From: Megalonaias nervosa
Taxonomy: Eukaryota > Mollusca > Bivalvia > Unionida > Unionidae
Assembly (NCBI GenBank): GCA_016617855.1
Contig: JAECUM010006789.1
Location: forward strand, 1 to 64,000
Length of the DNA stretch: 64,000 nucleotides
Reading direction: 5' to 3'
The first letter of the stretch is position 1. Every line of letters starts with the position of its first letter. Shown in pieces: positions 22,542-32,921 of this stretch. Both the position numbers and the translations under genes were made by a program. The notes beneath the pieces are model-generated. The model did not search any database and was not told the DNA's origin. It saw nothing but the letters and a program-made list of their open reading frames with translations.

Positions 22542-23000
22542 ATGCACCATGTTAGTGTTAATCTGACTCCTGGTCAGATTAAAAAGCTGCAGTCAGCATT
22601 AAAAAAGAATTCTAGAATAAAAATATTGCTGAAATCAGCAGCGTTGTTAGGTCCAAATAAACTATCCTTGACAGAACTTTAACTCAGGCACTTTAATGAC
22701 ACCAAAAGATCAGCAACTGGTGTTAGACTTGATCTTTCTGCAGGTGCTATTAAAGACATCTCCAAGACGGGTGGTATATTTCCACTTCTAGTTGCGTTAC
22801 CAGCGTTAATAGCTGCTGCAGCCCCAGCTGTTGCAAAGGCAGCTGCACTTGGTGCTGTTGGAACTGCTGCTGGGATGGCATTAAAGAAAGCAAGAGGGCA
22901 GGGGTTAACACAAGGAAGAGCCTCAAAAAAAGAGGAAAAAGGGTCCTTCCAAAAAAAGGGACGGGGTCTAAGACTGCCAGGAACCCCTCATTCATGGTAA
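22542..23000 (+). pseudogene. Small virion-type protein with hydrophobic Gly/Ala helix, broken
   Basis: 153 codons in one frame with one stop (TAA at 22680-22682). The start MHHVSVNLTPGQIKKLQSAL follows 60 bases after the capsid-like gene. The N-terminal half has two similar short units (VNLTPGQIKKL and LSLTEL / VRLDLSAGAIKDI). The second half has a GGIFPLLVALPALIAAAAPA stretch, which is strongly hydrophobic, then a Lys/Arg-rich tail. Small proteins of this build are typical of Polintons next to capsid genes and are thought to be minor virion, possibly membrane-active, proteins. That role is inference. Confidence 0.6.
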
Positions 23001-23041
23001 AGTCAAGCCACAACTGGCTCAGGTCTGAGACTACCTAGGAC

Positions 23042-23484
23042 ATGTTGCTAAACACAAGGCATTTCGAGCTTCCCATATCCAATTTTCATTTACTTGATGC
23101 TGCTAAGAAATAAAGCATAAAAAACTTCAGAGGTGTTTTTATCAATTACCAAAACAACCAATCTGTGCTGAAACTGGTATCATTAATCTCAATGGAAGTT
23201 CTGGTCCAGGTACTCACTGGGTTGCATATGTAATTGATCCACGTGGAGTTCTTAATTTTGATTCATATGGGTTGGTGCCACCAAAAGAATTTTTAAAATA
23301 CGTCAGCAAAGTGCAAAGCACTCCTGTCTGGTATTCAACATTACCAACACAGACAATAACTGATCTGCCAACATGTGGCCATGAAGTACTCACTGTGCTT
23401 GATGCTGTGTCAAGGTCCCTAACACTGCCTCATAAAGTCGTGCATGAGTATACCACCAGACAACATTGTCGTCCAACATTTTAA
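23042..23484 (+). pseudogene. Adenain/Ulp1-like cysteine protease, broken
   Basis: The N-terminal part (from ATG 23042, one stop at 23111) carries SNFHLLDAAKK and, after the stop, NFRGVF. A frameshift near 23145 leads to the catalytic part, which has ETGIINLN, GTHWVAY with the catalytic His at 23215-23217, NFDSYG with Asp at 23260-23262, Gln at 23350-23352 and TCGHEVL with the catalytic Cys at 23374-23376. His, Asp, Gln and Cys are in the adenovirus-protease order and spacing. About 145 codons fits the short Polinton proteases. In active relatives it would mature the capsid proteins. Confidence 0.78.
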
Positions 23485-23505
23485 ACAAGTCTTAATGAAT
23501 ATCCA

Positions 23506-23792
23506 ATGGTAGATATTTATGGAAGACTTGCTCTGAGTCTTACTCATGGCAAGCCCCAAGGTGACTTATCCAAATATGCAACCCTTGATGAGGTTAAGGA
23601 TGAGCTCGCTGATCTTTTGCGTCTCGTAGATGTGGACCAAAATGAAGTTGTTGTTTTTCAGGATCAGCAAGGAATTAAAAATGAGCAATATCCCACTGAC
23701 ATATTATTCTGCAGGTTCCAGATGCGGCTAAAGATAACTTAGTGGTGTTTGCTAAAAATGGTAAAATTAAAACTCGGAGGAATCAGTTTTAA
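23506..23792 (+). pseudogene. Unrecognised small Polinton-like gene, broken
   Basis: It begins MVDIYGRLALSLTHGKPQGD seven codons after the protease stop and in the same frame. It is acidic, with VKDELADLLRLVDVDQNEVV. A frameshift near 23712 leads into VPDAAKDNLVVFAKNGKIKT and a stop at 23790. I do not recognise the family. The position between the protease and fibre-like genes suggests a structural or assembly role, without direct evidence. Confidence 0.4.
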
Positions 23793-23797
23793 CACTC

Positions 23798-24276
23798 ATG
23801 GGAGAGATTACCGGATGCGTCAGAAGAACTGGAGACATCATGTATGGCAATCTCAACAAGAGCAGAAATACAATCATCAATGTGAGAGAACCAAAATCAG
23901 ATGATGATGTGGCAACAAAAAGATGGCACCACGATCAGAACTGAGATCAGTAAATACGTTGCTGAAACTGGCGATGCAATGACTGGCGATCTCAGTAATA
24001 ATAAATTACTGGTCTTGGAGAGCCAGAATCAAATGTGAGCTACATTGATGGTGACTCACCACAGTTCACTCATTTAAGATCTTCACTGTTAGTGTATGCT
24101 GCGATAACTTATTATCGATGATAAACAGATTTCCTGATACCGCTGTTAGAGTTGCCACAGATTCATTTTATATCAGTAAAAAAAAAGCAGGATTGCTATA
24201 TGAATTACATATCAGTGTTGATGCATCATGGGGCAAATGGAGAATAAAAAGAGAAAAAAATACTCAGTTATTCTGA
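23798..24276 (+). pseudogene. Fibre-like protein with phage-tail-type repeats, broken
   Basis: Opens MGEITGCVRRTGDIMYGNLN and continues with IINVREPKSDDDVATKR. After two frameshifts (about 23950 and 24010) a second unit reads TGDAMTGDLSNN and then ITGLGEPESN and SYIDGDSPQF. The pattern G-D-x-M-x-G-x-L ... I-x-x-(L/V)-x-(E/D)-P ... D-(A/V)-x-T-K is that of tail-fibre and collar repeats of tailed phages. A C-terminal part (24125-24276) with RVATDSFYISKKKAGLLYEL may be a knob-like domain. It sits among capsid genes, so a receptor-binding fibre role is reasonable but inferred. Confidence 0.5.
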
Positions 24277-24330
24277 ATCTGCTGATCATAGATCCCCTGA
24301 TGGATCTGGATATATTATAAAAATAGTCAA

Positions 24331-25634
24331 ATGTCACAACCATCATCAGCACCATCAGTATATGATCCTGTGGCCAGACATAAAACCATTTTTCTCAATG
24401 GACCTGGAGGTTCTTGTAAAACAACACGTGTGATTGAATTATTTCGGAATCTTGACATGATGGTACTAACTCCAACTCACTGACTTGCCAGAAAGATGAA
24501 AGAAAGAGGGGCTAAGTCTCATACTTATCACAGTTTCTTTCGATGGAAGGGAGATGCATGGTCACCTGAATGAATGGGTGTGAAATATATTCCTAAGATT
24601 ATTATCTGGGATGAAATATGCACGGTATCCGTTGACATATTAAAAATGTTTCTTGATTGGTTATTGACTCGAAATACTGCTGTTATCATGTGTGGCGATC
24701 ATGGTCAACCACCACCTTTTGTCGGCTCATCTCCACATGACTGGTTAAAAGAATTTGTAGATTATTATGAGGAAATATTTGATGATCATAGAGCTATTGA
24801 TGGATCGCTGAAAGAGTTCAAAAAGCTAATCAGACTTCAGCCAGATAAGACTGAATGTGAGATAATGCGTGAGGTAATTCCAGAAACAACAAACGAAGAT
24901 TTTTGGAATTTATGGATACCTGACAATTTGATAGTTGCAGTCGGAAGATAGTTTGTGATTCACTTGAGCAACGATTATTTCTGTTACATAAAGAAAAATT
25001 CTCAAATCTACCTGTGCCATTATGTTATCGCCCAGCAGATACACATAAACAAAACATTGATACTGAAATTCCTGGATTGTCAGAGAAACAAAAGCTTGTT
25101 CTTAATGATATTGTTGTTGTTCCTGTTAATATTGTTGAGAGTGCATTAATGATGGATAAATCTCCATGGACTCTAGGATATGCTATAACTATTCATTCAT
25201 AACAGGGATTAACTATTTCAGATATTAATATTTGGATTGTCAATGATCGTATCGAATGGTCAAATTTTAGTTTATCTAGCAGTGTCGAGAGTCAGAAAAA
25301 TGTCTTACCTACGGAGGGTTATCATAGACTGCACAATGAATAATAATCAAAATCAGAATATCAATGCATCGTTGTTAAACGATATAGTAAGGAAAAAATT
25401 AACTGGTTATCAGCAGTGTGACAAAAAAAATGAACATGACTTCAATCTTGATGTTAAGCTATCATGACAATGAAACAACAACAAAATAATCACTGCATTT
25501 GCCATAACACAGTAATGTTGTGAGAGTATTCTCCTAATGACCCACGGCAGTTTACCGTGGATAGAATTGATAGTAGTCTCGGCCACACACGTGAAAATGT
25601 GATGCTGACCTGTCTTGAGTGTAATCTATGTTGA
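24331..25634 (+). pseudogene. SF1 helicase joined to an HNH-type endonuclease domain, broken
   Basis: One frame from ATG 24331 carries a Walker A (NGPGGSCKTT, one Gly replaced by Cys), MMVLTPTH, HTYHSFFRW, a Walker B (IIIWDEIC) and motif III VIMCGDHGQPPPF. These are of superfamily 1 Pif1/RecD-like helicases. Stops occur at 24481, 24571 and 24949, with frame changes near 24960 and after 25200. Motif V (YAITIHS, QGLT) and motif VI (LAVSRVRK) follow. After a linker (GYQQCDKKNEHDFNLD) a zinc/HNH-like module shows CICHN, DRIDSSLGHTRENV and CLECN up to 25634, with a stop at 25521. In intact relatives it would be a replication or recombination protein. Confidence 0.7.
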
Positions 25635-25655
25635 GGAGCCAGTATGAATCATCCT

Positions 25656-26607
25656 TCACAAATGTGAAGGTGGTGGTAACTGTGTATCTTCAGAAATTAC
25701 TTGTAATTGTTCACGTACAAATCCACATTGAGGAGCAGTTGAATCTAGATTGTAGACGATTGCAGGTCTACCCATGGAACTTACCAAGCTGGAAATTTTA
25801 TGTGTGGTTACACTCCAGACTGGGTCAGTTGCTCTTTTTTTTGCTCTTTTCAAGTTCACCAGGTTAATATAAATATCTGATAGTCACATTACCTAGTACT
25901 GGTTGTTTTGAGAAAGAGTCATGTTGCTTCCGCTCACGAGTGGTTACTGGTATGTTTCTTTGAGATCGCATTGATGGGTTTCATAGAAATTCCACGAGTA
26001 ATTTTATTATTTAATGCAGCTATCACACTTGGTAGTCTTGCAACCCATTCATGATATCTCTTATCCTCCTGAACTTTGTTCAGGGACTTAAGGTCAGTGG
26101 ATATTTCCTTCGCATACTGATATCCAAACAATTGCTCAGCAAGTGTTCGATTAAATTGCTCAACAACTGCCTGATTGCAATGAATTGCAGTGTGCCCTCG
26201 TCTGATTTTGACGTTATGTTGTTTCAGCAGAGGTGTTACTGCACCAAGAAATTCTTTGCCAGGATCAACCTGTAGCAACTGTGCCCACTGCAAGCCGCCA
26301 TGTTGAAAATTCATTCAAATGCAGATGCAACTTAAATTGCTGTCTTTGTTGATAGCGGTTCTGCTTCTTCATATCTACTTGCAACGTCAGTGATAGTCAG
26401 AGCATATTTGTATGTGCGTGATCTGCCAGCGGATCGATGACATCAACCAGTTTTAATAGTATCATGTGGCAAAAACAAAATATCTGCCAGATGAACTTCA
26501 TTGGGAGTGCTGACATCAAAATGTGCATACTGAAGTTTACTAATCGCTGCTCTACCCCTCCAATATCTTCTTGGGCTATAATAAATTGAGTCCGTTATAA
26601 TAGTCAT
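25656..26607 (-). pseudogene. Polinton-type (retroviral-like DDE) integrase, broken
   Basis: The minus-strand start is MTIITDSIYYSPRRYWRGRA. The first Asp of the catalytic triad is in NEVHLADILFLPHD (26482-26484), the second in LLQVDPGKEF (26264-26266), and the Glu in VVEQFNRTL (26159-26161), 35 positions after the second Asp. Stops lie at 26443, 26332, 26311 and 25934, with frameshifts near 26310 and 25900. The C-terminal chromodomain-like part (YLYQ-type start, KRATDPVWSV, YNLDSTAP, GFVREQL) ends at 25656. The part between YWRGRA and the first Asp is very short, so the N-terminal zinc-binding region appears deleted. It would insert the element and make the 5-6 base target duplication. Confidence 0.85.
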
Positions 26608-26613
26608 CTATGA

Positions 26614-27053
26614 TTAATTACCGGCCCCTAACACTAGTTTACCTTTCATCGCAGATCTTACCAGCCAATTAGCTAGTGATTCTGAGAGATTTATTTTTTA
26701 CAGACTTTATAGAGAGTAAATCAACTTCACGTCTGCAATATGTCGTCGTTGTAGATCTGGATTTTTATACGCAACATCATGAACGTGGCACGCTTGATCA
26801 ATCACATTTATTGGATACTCTCCAGATTTTGGTTGATCTTTCTCATCAAGTCATATATCAAGTTGGGTTCCAGGACCACAATAATTATATCTTGAAGATG
26901 CTTCTAGCCAGGATACTTAGCCCATGAAGCTCCTGGTAATTTTCACAGCGAAGCAGCGACATCTCCGCCCATTTCATGAGAGATAAATTTGTACTTTTTT
27001 GTACCACATTTTACACACTTGCCTGTAAGTGCACGCTTTTTATTCCTCATCAT
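26614..27053 (-). pseudogene. Parvovirus-type phospholipase A2 protein, broken
   Basis: Starts MMRNKKRALTGKCVKCGTKK with a CxxC pair, then stops. A frameshift near 26900 opens the enzyme core. The calcium-loop motif YCGPGT is at 26866-26883 and the catalytic His-Asp pair at 26767-26781 (HDVAY), with PINVIDQACHVHD upstream of it and a basic C-terminus ending KGKLVLGAGN. These are the hallmarks of the secreted-type phospholipase A2 domain known from parvovirus VP1. Here it is a separate gene, six bases upstream of the integrase start and in the same direction. In relatives it would help virions leave endosomes; in this copy three or more stops prevent translation. Confidence 0.72.
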
Positions 27054-27136
27054 TATTGTTTTTTAATCCACTGGTAGGGGTAGGTGCTCTGCATTGAACA
27101 CAATATAAATCCATATGTTTATTATATTTCTACAAC

Positions 27137-27772
27137 ATGAATGTCATTGATTTCTCTGCATCACAAAAGCAAGAGCCAAACAAGCATCATCCAGCGCTAC
27201 TAAATTCTATCAGAGCAATTATCATAGGTCCATCTGGGTCTAGTAAGATACAATTGTTGCTTAACCGGATAATGATATGGCTCAGGTGAGATAAGTTGTA
27301 TTTAGTGGCACCATCTATAGATGATCAGCGATGCTACGAAGTGCTTAAAGATTTTAATGAAACTGCAAAGTTGTTGGACAAGAACAGCAATGATATTATT
27401 GATTTTATCACCGATATTGATGATGCTCCGTCTGTGGATGATCTCGATGGATGTATTAATAATCTCGTAGTATACGATGATGTGATGCTAGACAAACAAT
27501 CAAATCCAGCTCAGATATTTTCCTGAGGCAGACACAAAAACACCAATATTATATATGTTACTCAGCGATATACGCAAATACCTAAAATGATCAGAGATAA
27601 CTGCAATCTTCTGGTTGTCTTTAATGGTGTTGATACCCACACACTAAGAAACATCTCCCAGACTTGGTGTTCAGGGGACATGGATATGATTAAGTTTAAA
27701 ACCTTCTTCTCAAAAGTGCAAAAGATTCCTCATGGATTTATCACAATATATTTACATGATCCTCAGTTGTGA
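27137..27772 (+). pseudogene. A32-like (FtsK/HerA) genome-packaging ATPase, broken
   Basis: A single frame of 212 codons from ATG 27137 with only two internal stops (27287 and 27524). Walker A is IIIGPSGSSK (27227-27247), where the usual Gly is Ser and the following Thr/Ser is Ile. Walker B is NLVVYDDVM (aspartates at 27476-27481), followed by NTNIIYVTQRY and NCNLLVVFNG, the sensor and arginine region of the family. The length is close to the family's 220-280 residues. In active relatives it pumps DNA into the capsid. It lies just inside the right TIR. Confidence 0.8.
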
Positions 27773-27860
27773 TATCGCATAGGTCTCGATAAAATTTTTG
27801 TATGAAAGACCAATTGCTTTTTCTTATGCTTTTGACTCTGTCAAGTCACATAGCAGAGAG

Positions 27861-28135
27861 GGTGATAACCAATAGGTGTTTTACACCAGGGGTCAGTAAA
27901 TCAATTTGAAAATACAAGTAAATAACCAGTTAGAGGCCTCAGTTTAGAATTATTGACACTTGTCTGTTCATTTTCGAAGGAAGCTTTATTTTTCAAAATA
28001 TACCCTCCTAAAATTTGGTCTGTTCACCCTCCCCTACTTTAGTGTTACTGACGCCTGTATTTTCATTTTCATAGGAAGCTTTATTTTTAAAAATAAAACC
28101 TCCTAAAATCTGGTCTGTTCACCTCCTCTGCTGCT
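27861..28135 (-). repeat. Right terminal inverted repeat
   Basis: Inverted partner of 18407-18679, with the same two-unit structure (GGTCTGTTCACC at about 28018 and 28112). It ends CTCCTCTGCTGCT followed by the TCATT target duplicate. A MITE of family M begins about 50 bases beyond it. Confidence 0.88.
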
Positions 28136-28139
28136 TCAT

Positions 28140-28186
28140 TCTTCTCATCATCACCACCACCATCATCATCTTTTGTCATTTTGTTG
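28140..28186. repeat. Short ATC/CAC-rich microsatellite at the insertion target
   Basis: TCATCATCACCACCACCATC, continuing the ATC-rich target seen at 18395-18406 on the other side. Confidence 0.7.
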
Positions 28187-28311
28187 CGTATACTCGCTTA
28201 TAAGTTGAGTCCAACTGCAAACTGCATATGTCCAGATCTGCACTGGTAGGTCTGTTCAGTTTGTCAGAAGTAATCAAACAAACCTAAATCCTTAGCTGCT
28301 GGTGCATTATT
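28187..28311. mobile_element. MITE family M (copy 2, one end truncated)
   Basis: Starts TATACTCGCTTATAAGTTGA and carries the CAGATCTGCACTGGTAGGTCTG and TGCTGGTGCATTAT body phrases of the family. The right end stops before the second TIR. Confidence 0.6.
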
Positions 28312-28426
28312 GGGTGATCATTATCGCCACCATATTCATTCCATCTTCTTTTATAATCAGCAGTCATTGTCATGATAAGCAGTATCACCATAAACATTCC
28401 CATTATTTTGTTAATCATAATCCATG

Positions 28427-28427
<1 letters not shown>

Positions 28428-28474
<47 letters not shown>
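28428..28474. repeat. (ATC)n microsatellite
   Basis: About 15 ATC units. Open frames across it (poly-His, poly-Ser, poly-Ile) are artefacts. Confidence 0.95.
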
Positions 28475-28532
28475 ACAAGTTTTTCTATCTTCATCCTTCT
28501 ACTCTTTCTTTTGACTTTTTATTCTTCTGCTA

Positions 28533-28536
<4 letters not shown>

Positions 28537-28575
<39 letters not shown>
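28537..28575. repeat. (TTA)n microsatellite
   Basis: About 13 TTA units, 20 bases from the TACC exon donor at 28594. Confidence 0.95.
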
Positions 28576-28577
<2 letters not shown>

Positions 28578-28594
28578 CATCTTCTACAACTTAC

Positions 28595-28773
28595 CTCATG
28601 TCCTCATTGGCAGACCTTAAAACCGCAACTTGCTCCTCAAGGTTGGCCATCTTCTTGTCACGGTCTGCAAGTTTCCGGCTCCACTCCCGTTCCTTGTTCA
28701 ATAGACGTGCCTGGAAATCAAGCTCAAGATCCTGCCTCAGCTTGTTCCAGTCTGACTGAGAATATTTCAATAC
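28595..28773 (-). CDS. tacc: TACC exon, long coiled-coil segment
   Basis: The exon has 179 bases (59 codons plus 2), with acceptor ctgcag and donor ATGAG followed by gtaagt. It encodes an uninterrupted, highly charged heptad-like helix opening VLKYSQSDWNKLRQDLELDF and containing KEREWSRKLADRDKKMANLE. The last two bases join a single G of the next exon to make an Arg codon. The Polinton-like element lies about 460 bases downstream of this exon, in the intron towards 17342. A (TTA)n and an (ATC)n microsatellite lie just beyond the donor. Confidence 0.9.
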
Positions 28774-31065
28774 CTGCAGTGGAACAATTAGCATGACTTT
28801 TAATGCTGTACAGATTCTGCCATGTACAATGTTATTATATGACAATATTATTATGATATGATAGGGAAATAAATGTCAGGAAAAGATAACAATCAAACAA
28901 AATGAGAAATATTCTGCTCTAGAATAAAACCTGAACCATGAATTAAAAGTACCGGTACAAACAAACAATGTAATGTTTTCAAAATGCCAAAAAGGTTCAA
29001 GAATAAATAAATGAGGCTACAGAAGTTCAAATCATTCTGCAGAAATTGTTGCACAATGGTTAGTTTGGAAACCATAATATTATGAAATCAACCTGCTAAT
29101 CCATGACTATGCACAGTCCCTATCATAAAGAGAAAAGGAATGAGTTGGGAATGGAAGCTAGCACCAAAAATAATGAAATAAAAACATATCAAACAATGTA
29201 AAATTCAGTTTTAGAATACATGCTATATATCCAAACACAACGATACATGAAAATAAAATAACCCCCAAAATATACATATGGATGCATTATTATAGGCACA
29301 TAAATGTCTCACTTAAAGAGAGATAAATGCACATTTATCTTTACGACCAAATAATGTGCAGAAAAATAACTTAGACTGCAACAAGTAAATACAGGGCTCA
29401 AGGCTGACTCACTAATCAAAAATGACAAGACAGTAAATATATATTCTTCATAACAAGGCCAGTACCAACATTCCAAAATTTATTCAACATTACTTAACAA
29501 ACGACCCAAGCAGTCCTTATACCACTCACCTGGCTTACATAACTTAACAGCTGACCATTTCACTATGATGGCTTATGTAGTATTGTCAGAACATAACTTT
29601 ATGACAACTATCTCCCAAACTTTACATCATGTCAATTTCACCAATATGCCCATTATCAAACCCATCCAAAATCTTAATGATATCAACCTATTTACCAACT
29701 GTTTTTAAATGAGTGAGATATATAATCTCTATATCTAGACAGGTAACATGACAGGTAACATTTTGATCAGCAAATCAGATGCAAGATTATTTCATTAATG
29801 TGTGTAAATCTTATCAGTAACTGAACCAATCTAACATCTTGAGGATTTAAGATTATTTAACAAATTTATTCAAAGTCAGATTAGAAATACAATCTCTTGA
29901 TTTGTACCAAACTTTGCCAAGCAAATGCCAGAATACCTCATCAATAAAAGCATAAATCATGCTCATTATCCAGTTCCTCTGAGAACTTGAATGCAAGCCG
30001 ATAATTCAAGTTTGATCAAAACAGGATCAGAATTGTGGTCTATAGAGTGGCAACAAGTCTGGCCAATAAAGTACTAAATGTGCCCACAAAGGAAAACAAA
30101 CTGCTTGTAATGAACTGGTTCTATTAAACATAAAAGGTCAAGGAAATCTGAAATTTACTCAGGTTTTGCAGTTTAACAACACTGTCTCAGTTTCATTTCT
30201 TCCATCAATGATTTAACTGATGTACTGGATGTAACCATATCTGTAAACTCTTCACAGGCAAAAGCAGCCAATGTCTGTATCAGTTATATTGTTTAGACTA
30301 TTCCAGTTATGCCACAAGGTGACAAACAGTTGAAAGTGACTCAAAGGTTTTGATAATTGTTAGAAATTTGAATTTAATTGGGATATAATTTGATTTGATA
30401 TGAAAAAGTGCAAATCTTACCAAACCTTGAGTTTATGTTGGATTTGATTTGAGTTAATATGAAAAAGTGCACATCTTGGCAATATCTCAGAATATCTTGA
30501 TAAAATTGCATCTCATGTTGGATTTAATTGCAAATAATTTGATTTCATTTGAAAAAAGTGCGTATCTTGGCAGTATCTTACAGTATCTTGATACAATTTT
30601 GAGTTTATGTAGCTAATCATTATTAATTATCTTGCAGTGAGAAAAGTTCTCATGACATGTTGTACAAAACTGACAGCCTTACAAACTGATTCCTCATGTA
30701 TCTCTATAAAATGAAATCATCCAATATTTGATAGTTTAACATCTCTGTTTTGTGTGAATCTTTACATTTCCTTGATAAATATTACAGTAACAGCTACGAA
30801 AAGACCAATATATCACCAGCAGACAGGATACAAATTATTGGTGTCACAACAATCTCCATAGAGACAACTTTCATTGCCATGACAACTGATGCAAATGTTT
30901 CAAATATTCAGACACATCTTTAAAACTATGCAGTGGATTTGAAGATATTGTGGTATACATTTCCAATCAATTAGCATAGTCATTTGAAGTAAAATTATAT
31001 GAAAATAATGAGTTTGTTTCCCTTTAAAAGCTAGGAAAAAGACAACACAGATTATGTGACCATCA
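28774..31065. other. TACC intron, mostly unique
   Basis: AT-rich. At 30361-30610 three units of about 75 bp repeat GATTTGATATGAAAAAGTGC and ATCTTGGCA words. No gene or RNA feature is supported. Confidence 0.45.
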
Positions 31066-31069
31066 ACAT

Positions 31070-31555
31070 ACCTAATGTGTTGCATGCCATATTAATAATA
31101 TAGCATATATACTTCTCATACTTAATGTGGTGCATGCCATATTAATAACATAGCATGCATACTTCTCATACTTTATGTGGTGCATGCCATATTAATAACA
31201 CAGCATGCATACTTCTCATACTTTTGTGGTGCATGTCATATTAATAACACAGCATACATACTTCTCATACTTTTGTGGTGCATCCCATATTAATAACATA
31301 GCATGCATACTTCTCATACTTAATGTGGTGTATGTCATTAATAACATAGCATGCACACTTCTCATACTTTATGTGGTGCATGTCATATTAATAACACAGC
31401 ATACATACTTCTCATACTTTTGTGGTGCATGCCATATTAATAACATAGCATGCATACTACTCATACTTTATGTGGTGCATGCCATATTAATAACATAGCA
31501 TGCATACTTCTCATACCTTTGTGTTGCATGCCATGTTAATAACACAGCATACTTT
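31070..31555. repeat. Minisatellite, unit about 50 bp (ACTTCTCATACTTTATGTGG...)
   Basis: About ten copies of ACTTCTCATACTT, TGTGGTGCATGCCATATTAA and TAACATAGCATGCAT. The 97-codon frame across it is a by-product. Confidence 0.93.
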
Positions 31556-32854
31556 CCAGACATAAAGCATTCAACTCGTATGCTTAAATAAATGCTGACC
31601 ATGCAGAAAGTGTTTCATTCATTTTTATAAAATGTACAGAATATATCATACAATGCCAATATAAAACATTCAAAGATTCTGCATTCATGTAGTATGTATA
31701 CTGACCCAACCAAGAAATCTCTCAATCTTGAAAACACATTTTTTTCTACCAAATGAATTTGCTGCAATCATTTAAGAGTGAAATCATTGTTGTAATTTCT
31801 TCTTAAATATTAAAAATAATTATTTTTTTCACTGTCTGGATAATCTGTGTATGAAAAAATTTTTTTTTTTCCTTTAATATCTTGCTAGGAAAATTATCTC
31901 TTTGCTGTACTAATGCTGGTTGGAAGTGAGCTAAGTGAACTAGGTTACATTATATCCTTGCTTGAAAATAAAGTACACTTGCATGATAATGTTTGGATGT
32001 TTAATTTTGCAAACGAAGAGTACTAATTCAAGTTCTGTTTGTTTTTCTTTTTGTTAGTGTAGATATACTTCCAATAGAGATAAGTATGCACAAATTCTAC
32101 CTGTGGTAGACATGCATTTCCAACAGAGTTATCTTTTCTGCTAACAGCGATATTCCTGTTGTCATGCATGCACACACTTGAGACAAAACAATGGCAACTG
32201 TAAATAGAACCGTATCATAGTCCTGAACATTTTATGACCCCTAATTAAGGTAGGAAGTATAAACTGATTCATAATTTTGTATTATTGAAAGTACAATTAT
32301 TCTGAATCTCTCCACATACTAGTTTCTGACTAGAAATTATTCCAATGAGGTGACAATCATCAGAATAAATGATCCCTCTGAGAAATAAAAACCATAAGAT
32401 CTTGTTACCTGCCAGTTATTCAGCCAGTAGAAAGATAAAAGATGGGAGGGTCTGAGGATATCTGGCAACAAATAGTGTAATCAAAGCAGTTTAAAAGTCT
32501 GACATTATCAATTCAATCACCTGTGTTTGAGTGTTGATAGACCTTTCCTGGTTTAAATGTTGATAAAAATTTATTCTATCTGCTGAGAAAACAGGCTTGG
32601 TGCACTGATATTTTAATGACTCTTGAAAATTATTACAAATTTTGAAAATATTGTGTAATAGTGGTCAAGATACTTTTTTATGCTCTCAACAATTATGAAG
32701 CTCAGAAGTATAAATTAAGAGTTTACATTTTAAATGAGTGAGATATTTCTTTTTCTGGATCAGTATAAATATACCACAACAGAAAGACAAGCTGAAAGGA
32801 AGGTCATGCCTAAAACTGAAATAGTCATTCTCGTTTTAATGTGAATGATGGTGA

Positions 32855-32921
<67 letters not shown>

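Larger units (their letters stand above)
18407..28135 (+). mobile_element. Polinton/Maverick-like virus-related element, full length, inactivated, no DNA polymerase B seen
   Basis: The ends are inverted repeats of about 274 bp starting AGCAGC and ending GCTGCT, and the 5-base TCATT is repeated directly outside both ends (18402-18406, 28136-28140). Inside lie about ten degraded genes. Capsid-like protein, adenain-like protease, retroviral-type integrase and A32-like packaging ATPase are the set that defines Polintons. The element is 9.7 kb, against 15-20 kb usual for the group. No PolB gene fits in the remaining space. It is oriented opposite to TACC and sits in an intron of 11.25 kb. Every gene has stops or frameshifts, so this is a fossil. 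Confidence 0.88.

Noticed and set aside
26676..26927. 83-codon plus-strand frame inside the Polinton-like element
   Set aside because: It is the antisense of the phospholipase gene, which has the recognisable motifs.
18407..28135. A protein-primed DNA polymerase B gene in the element
   Set aside because: I looked for polymerase motifs in all gene-sized spaces and saw none; gaps between recognised genes are under about 100 bases except for the 903-bp insertion.
28372..28620. Poly-Ile, poly-His, poly-Ser and poly-Leu open frames
   Set aside because: These are translations of (ATC)n and (TTA)n microsatellites.
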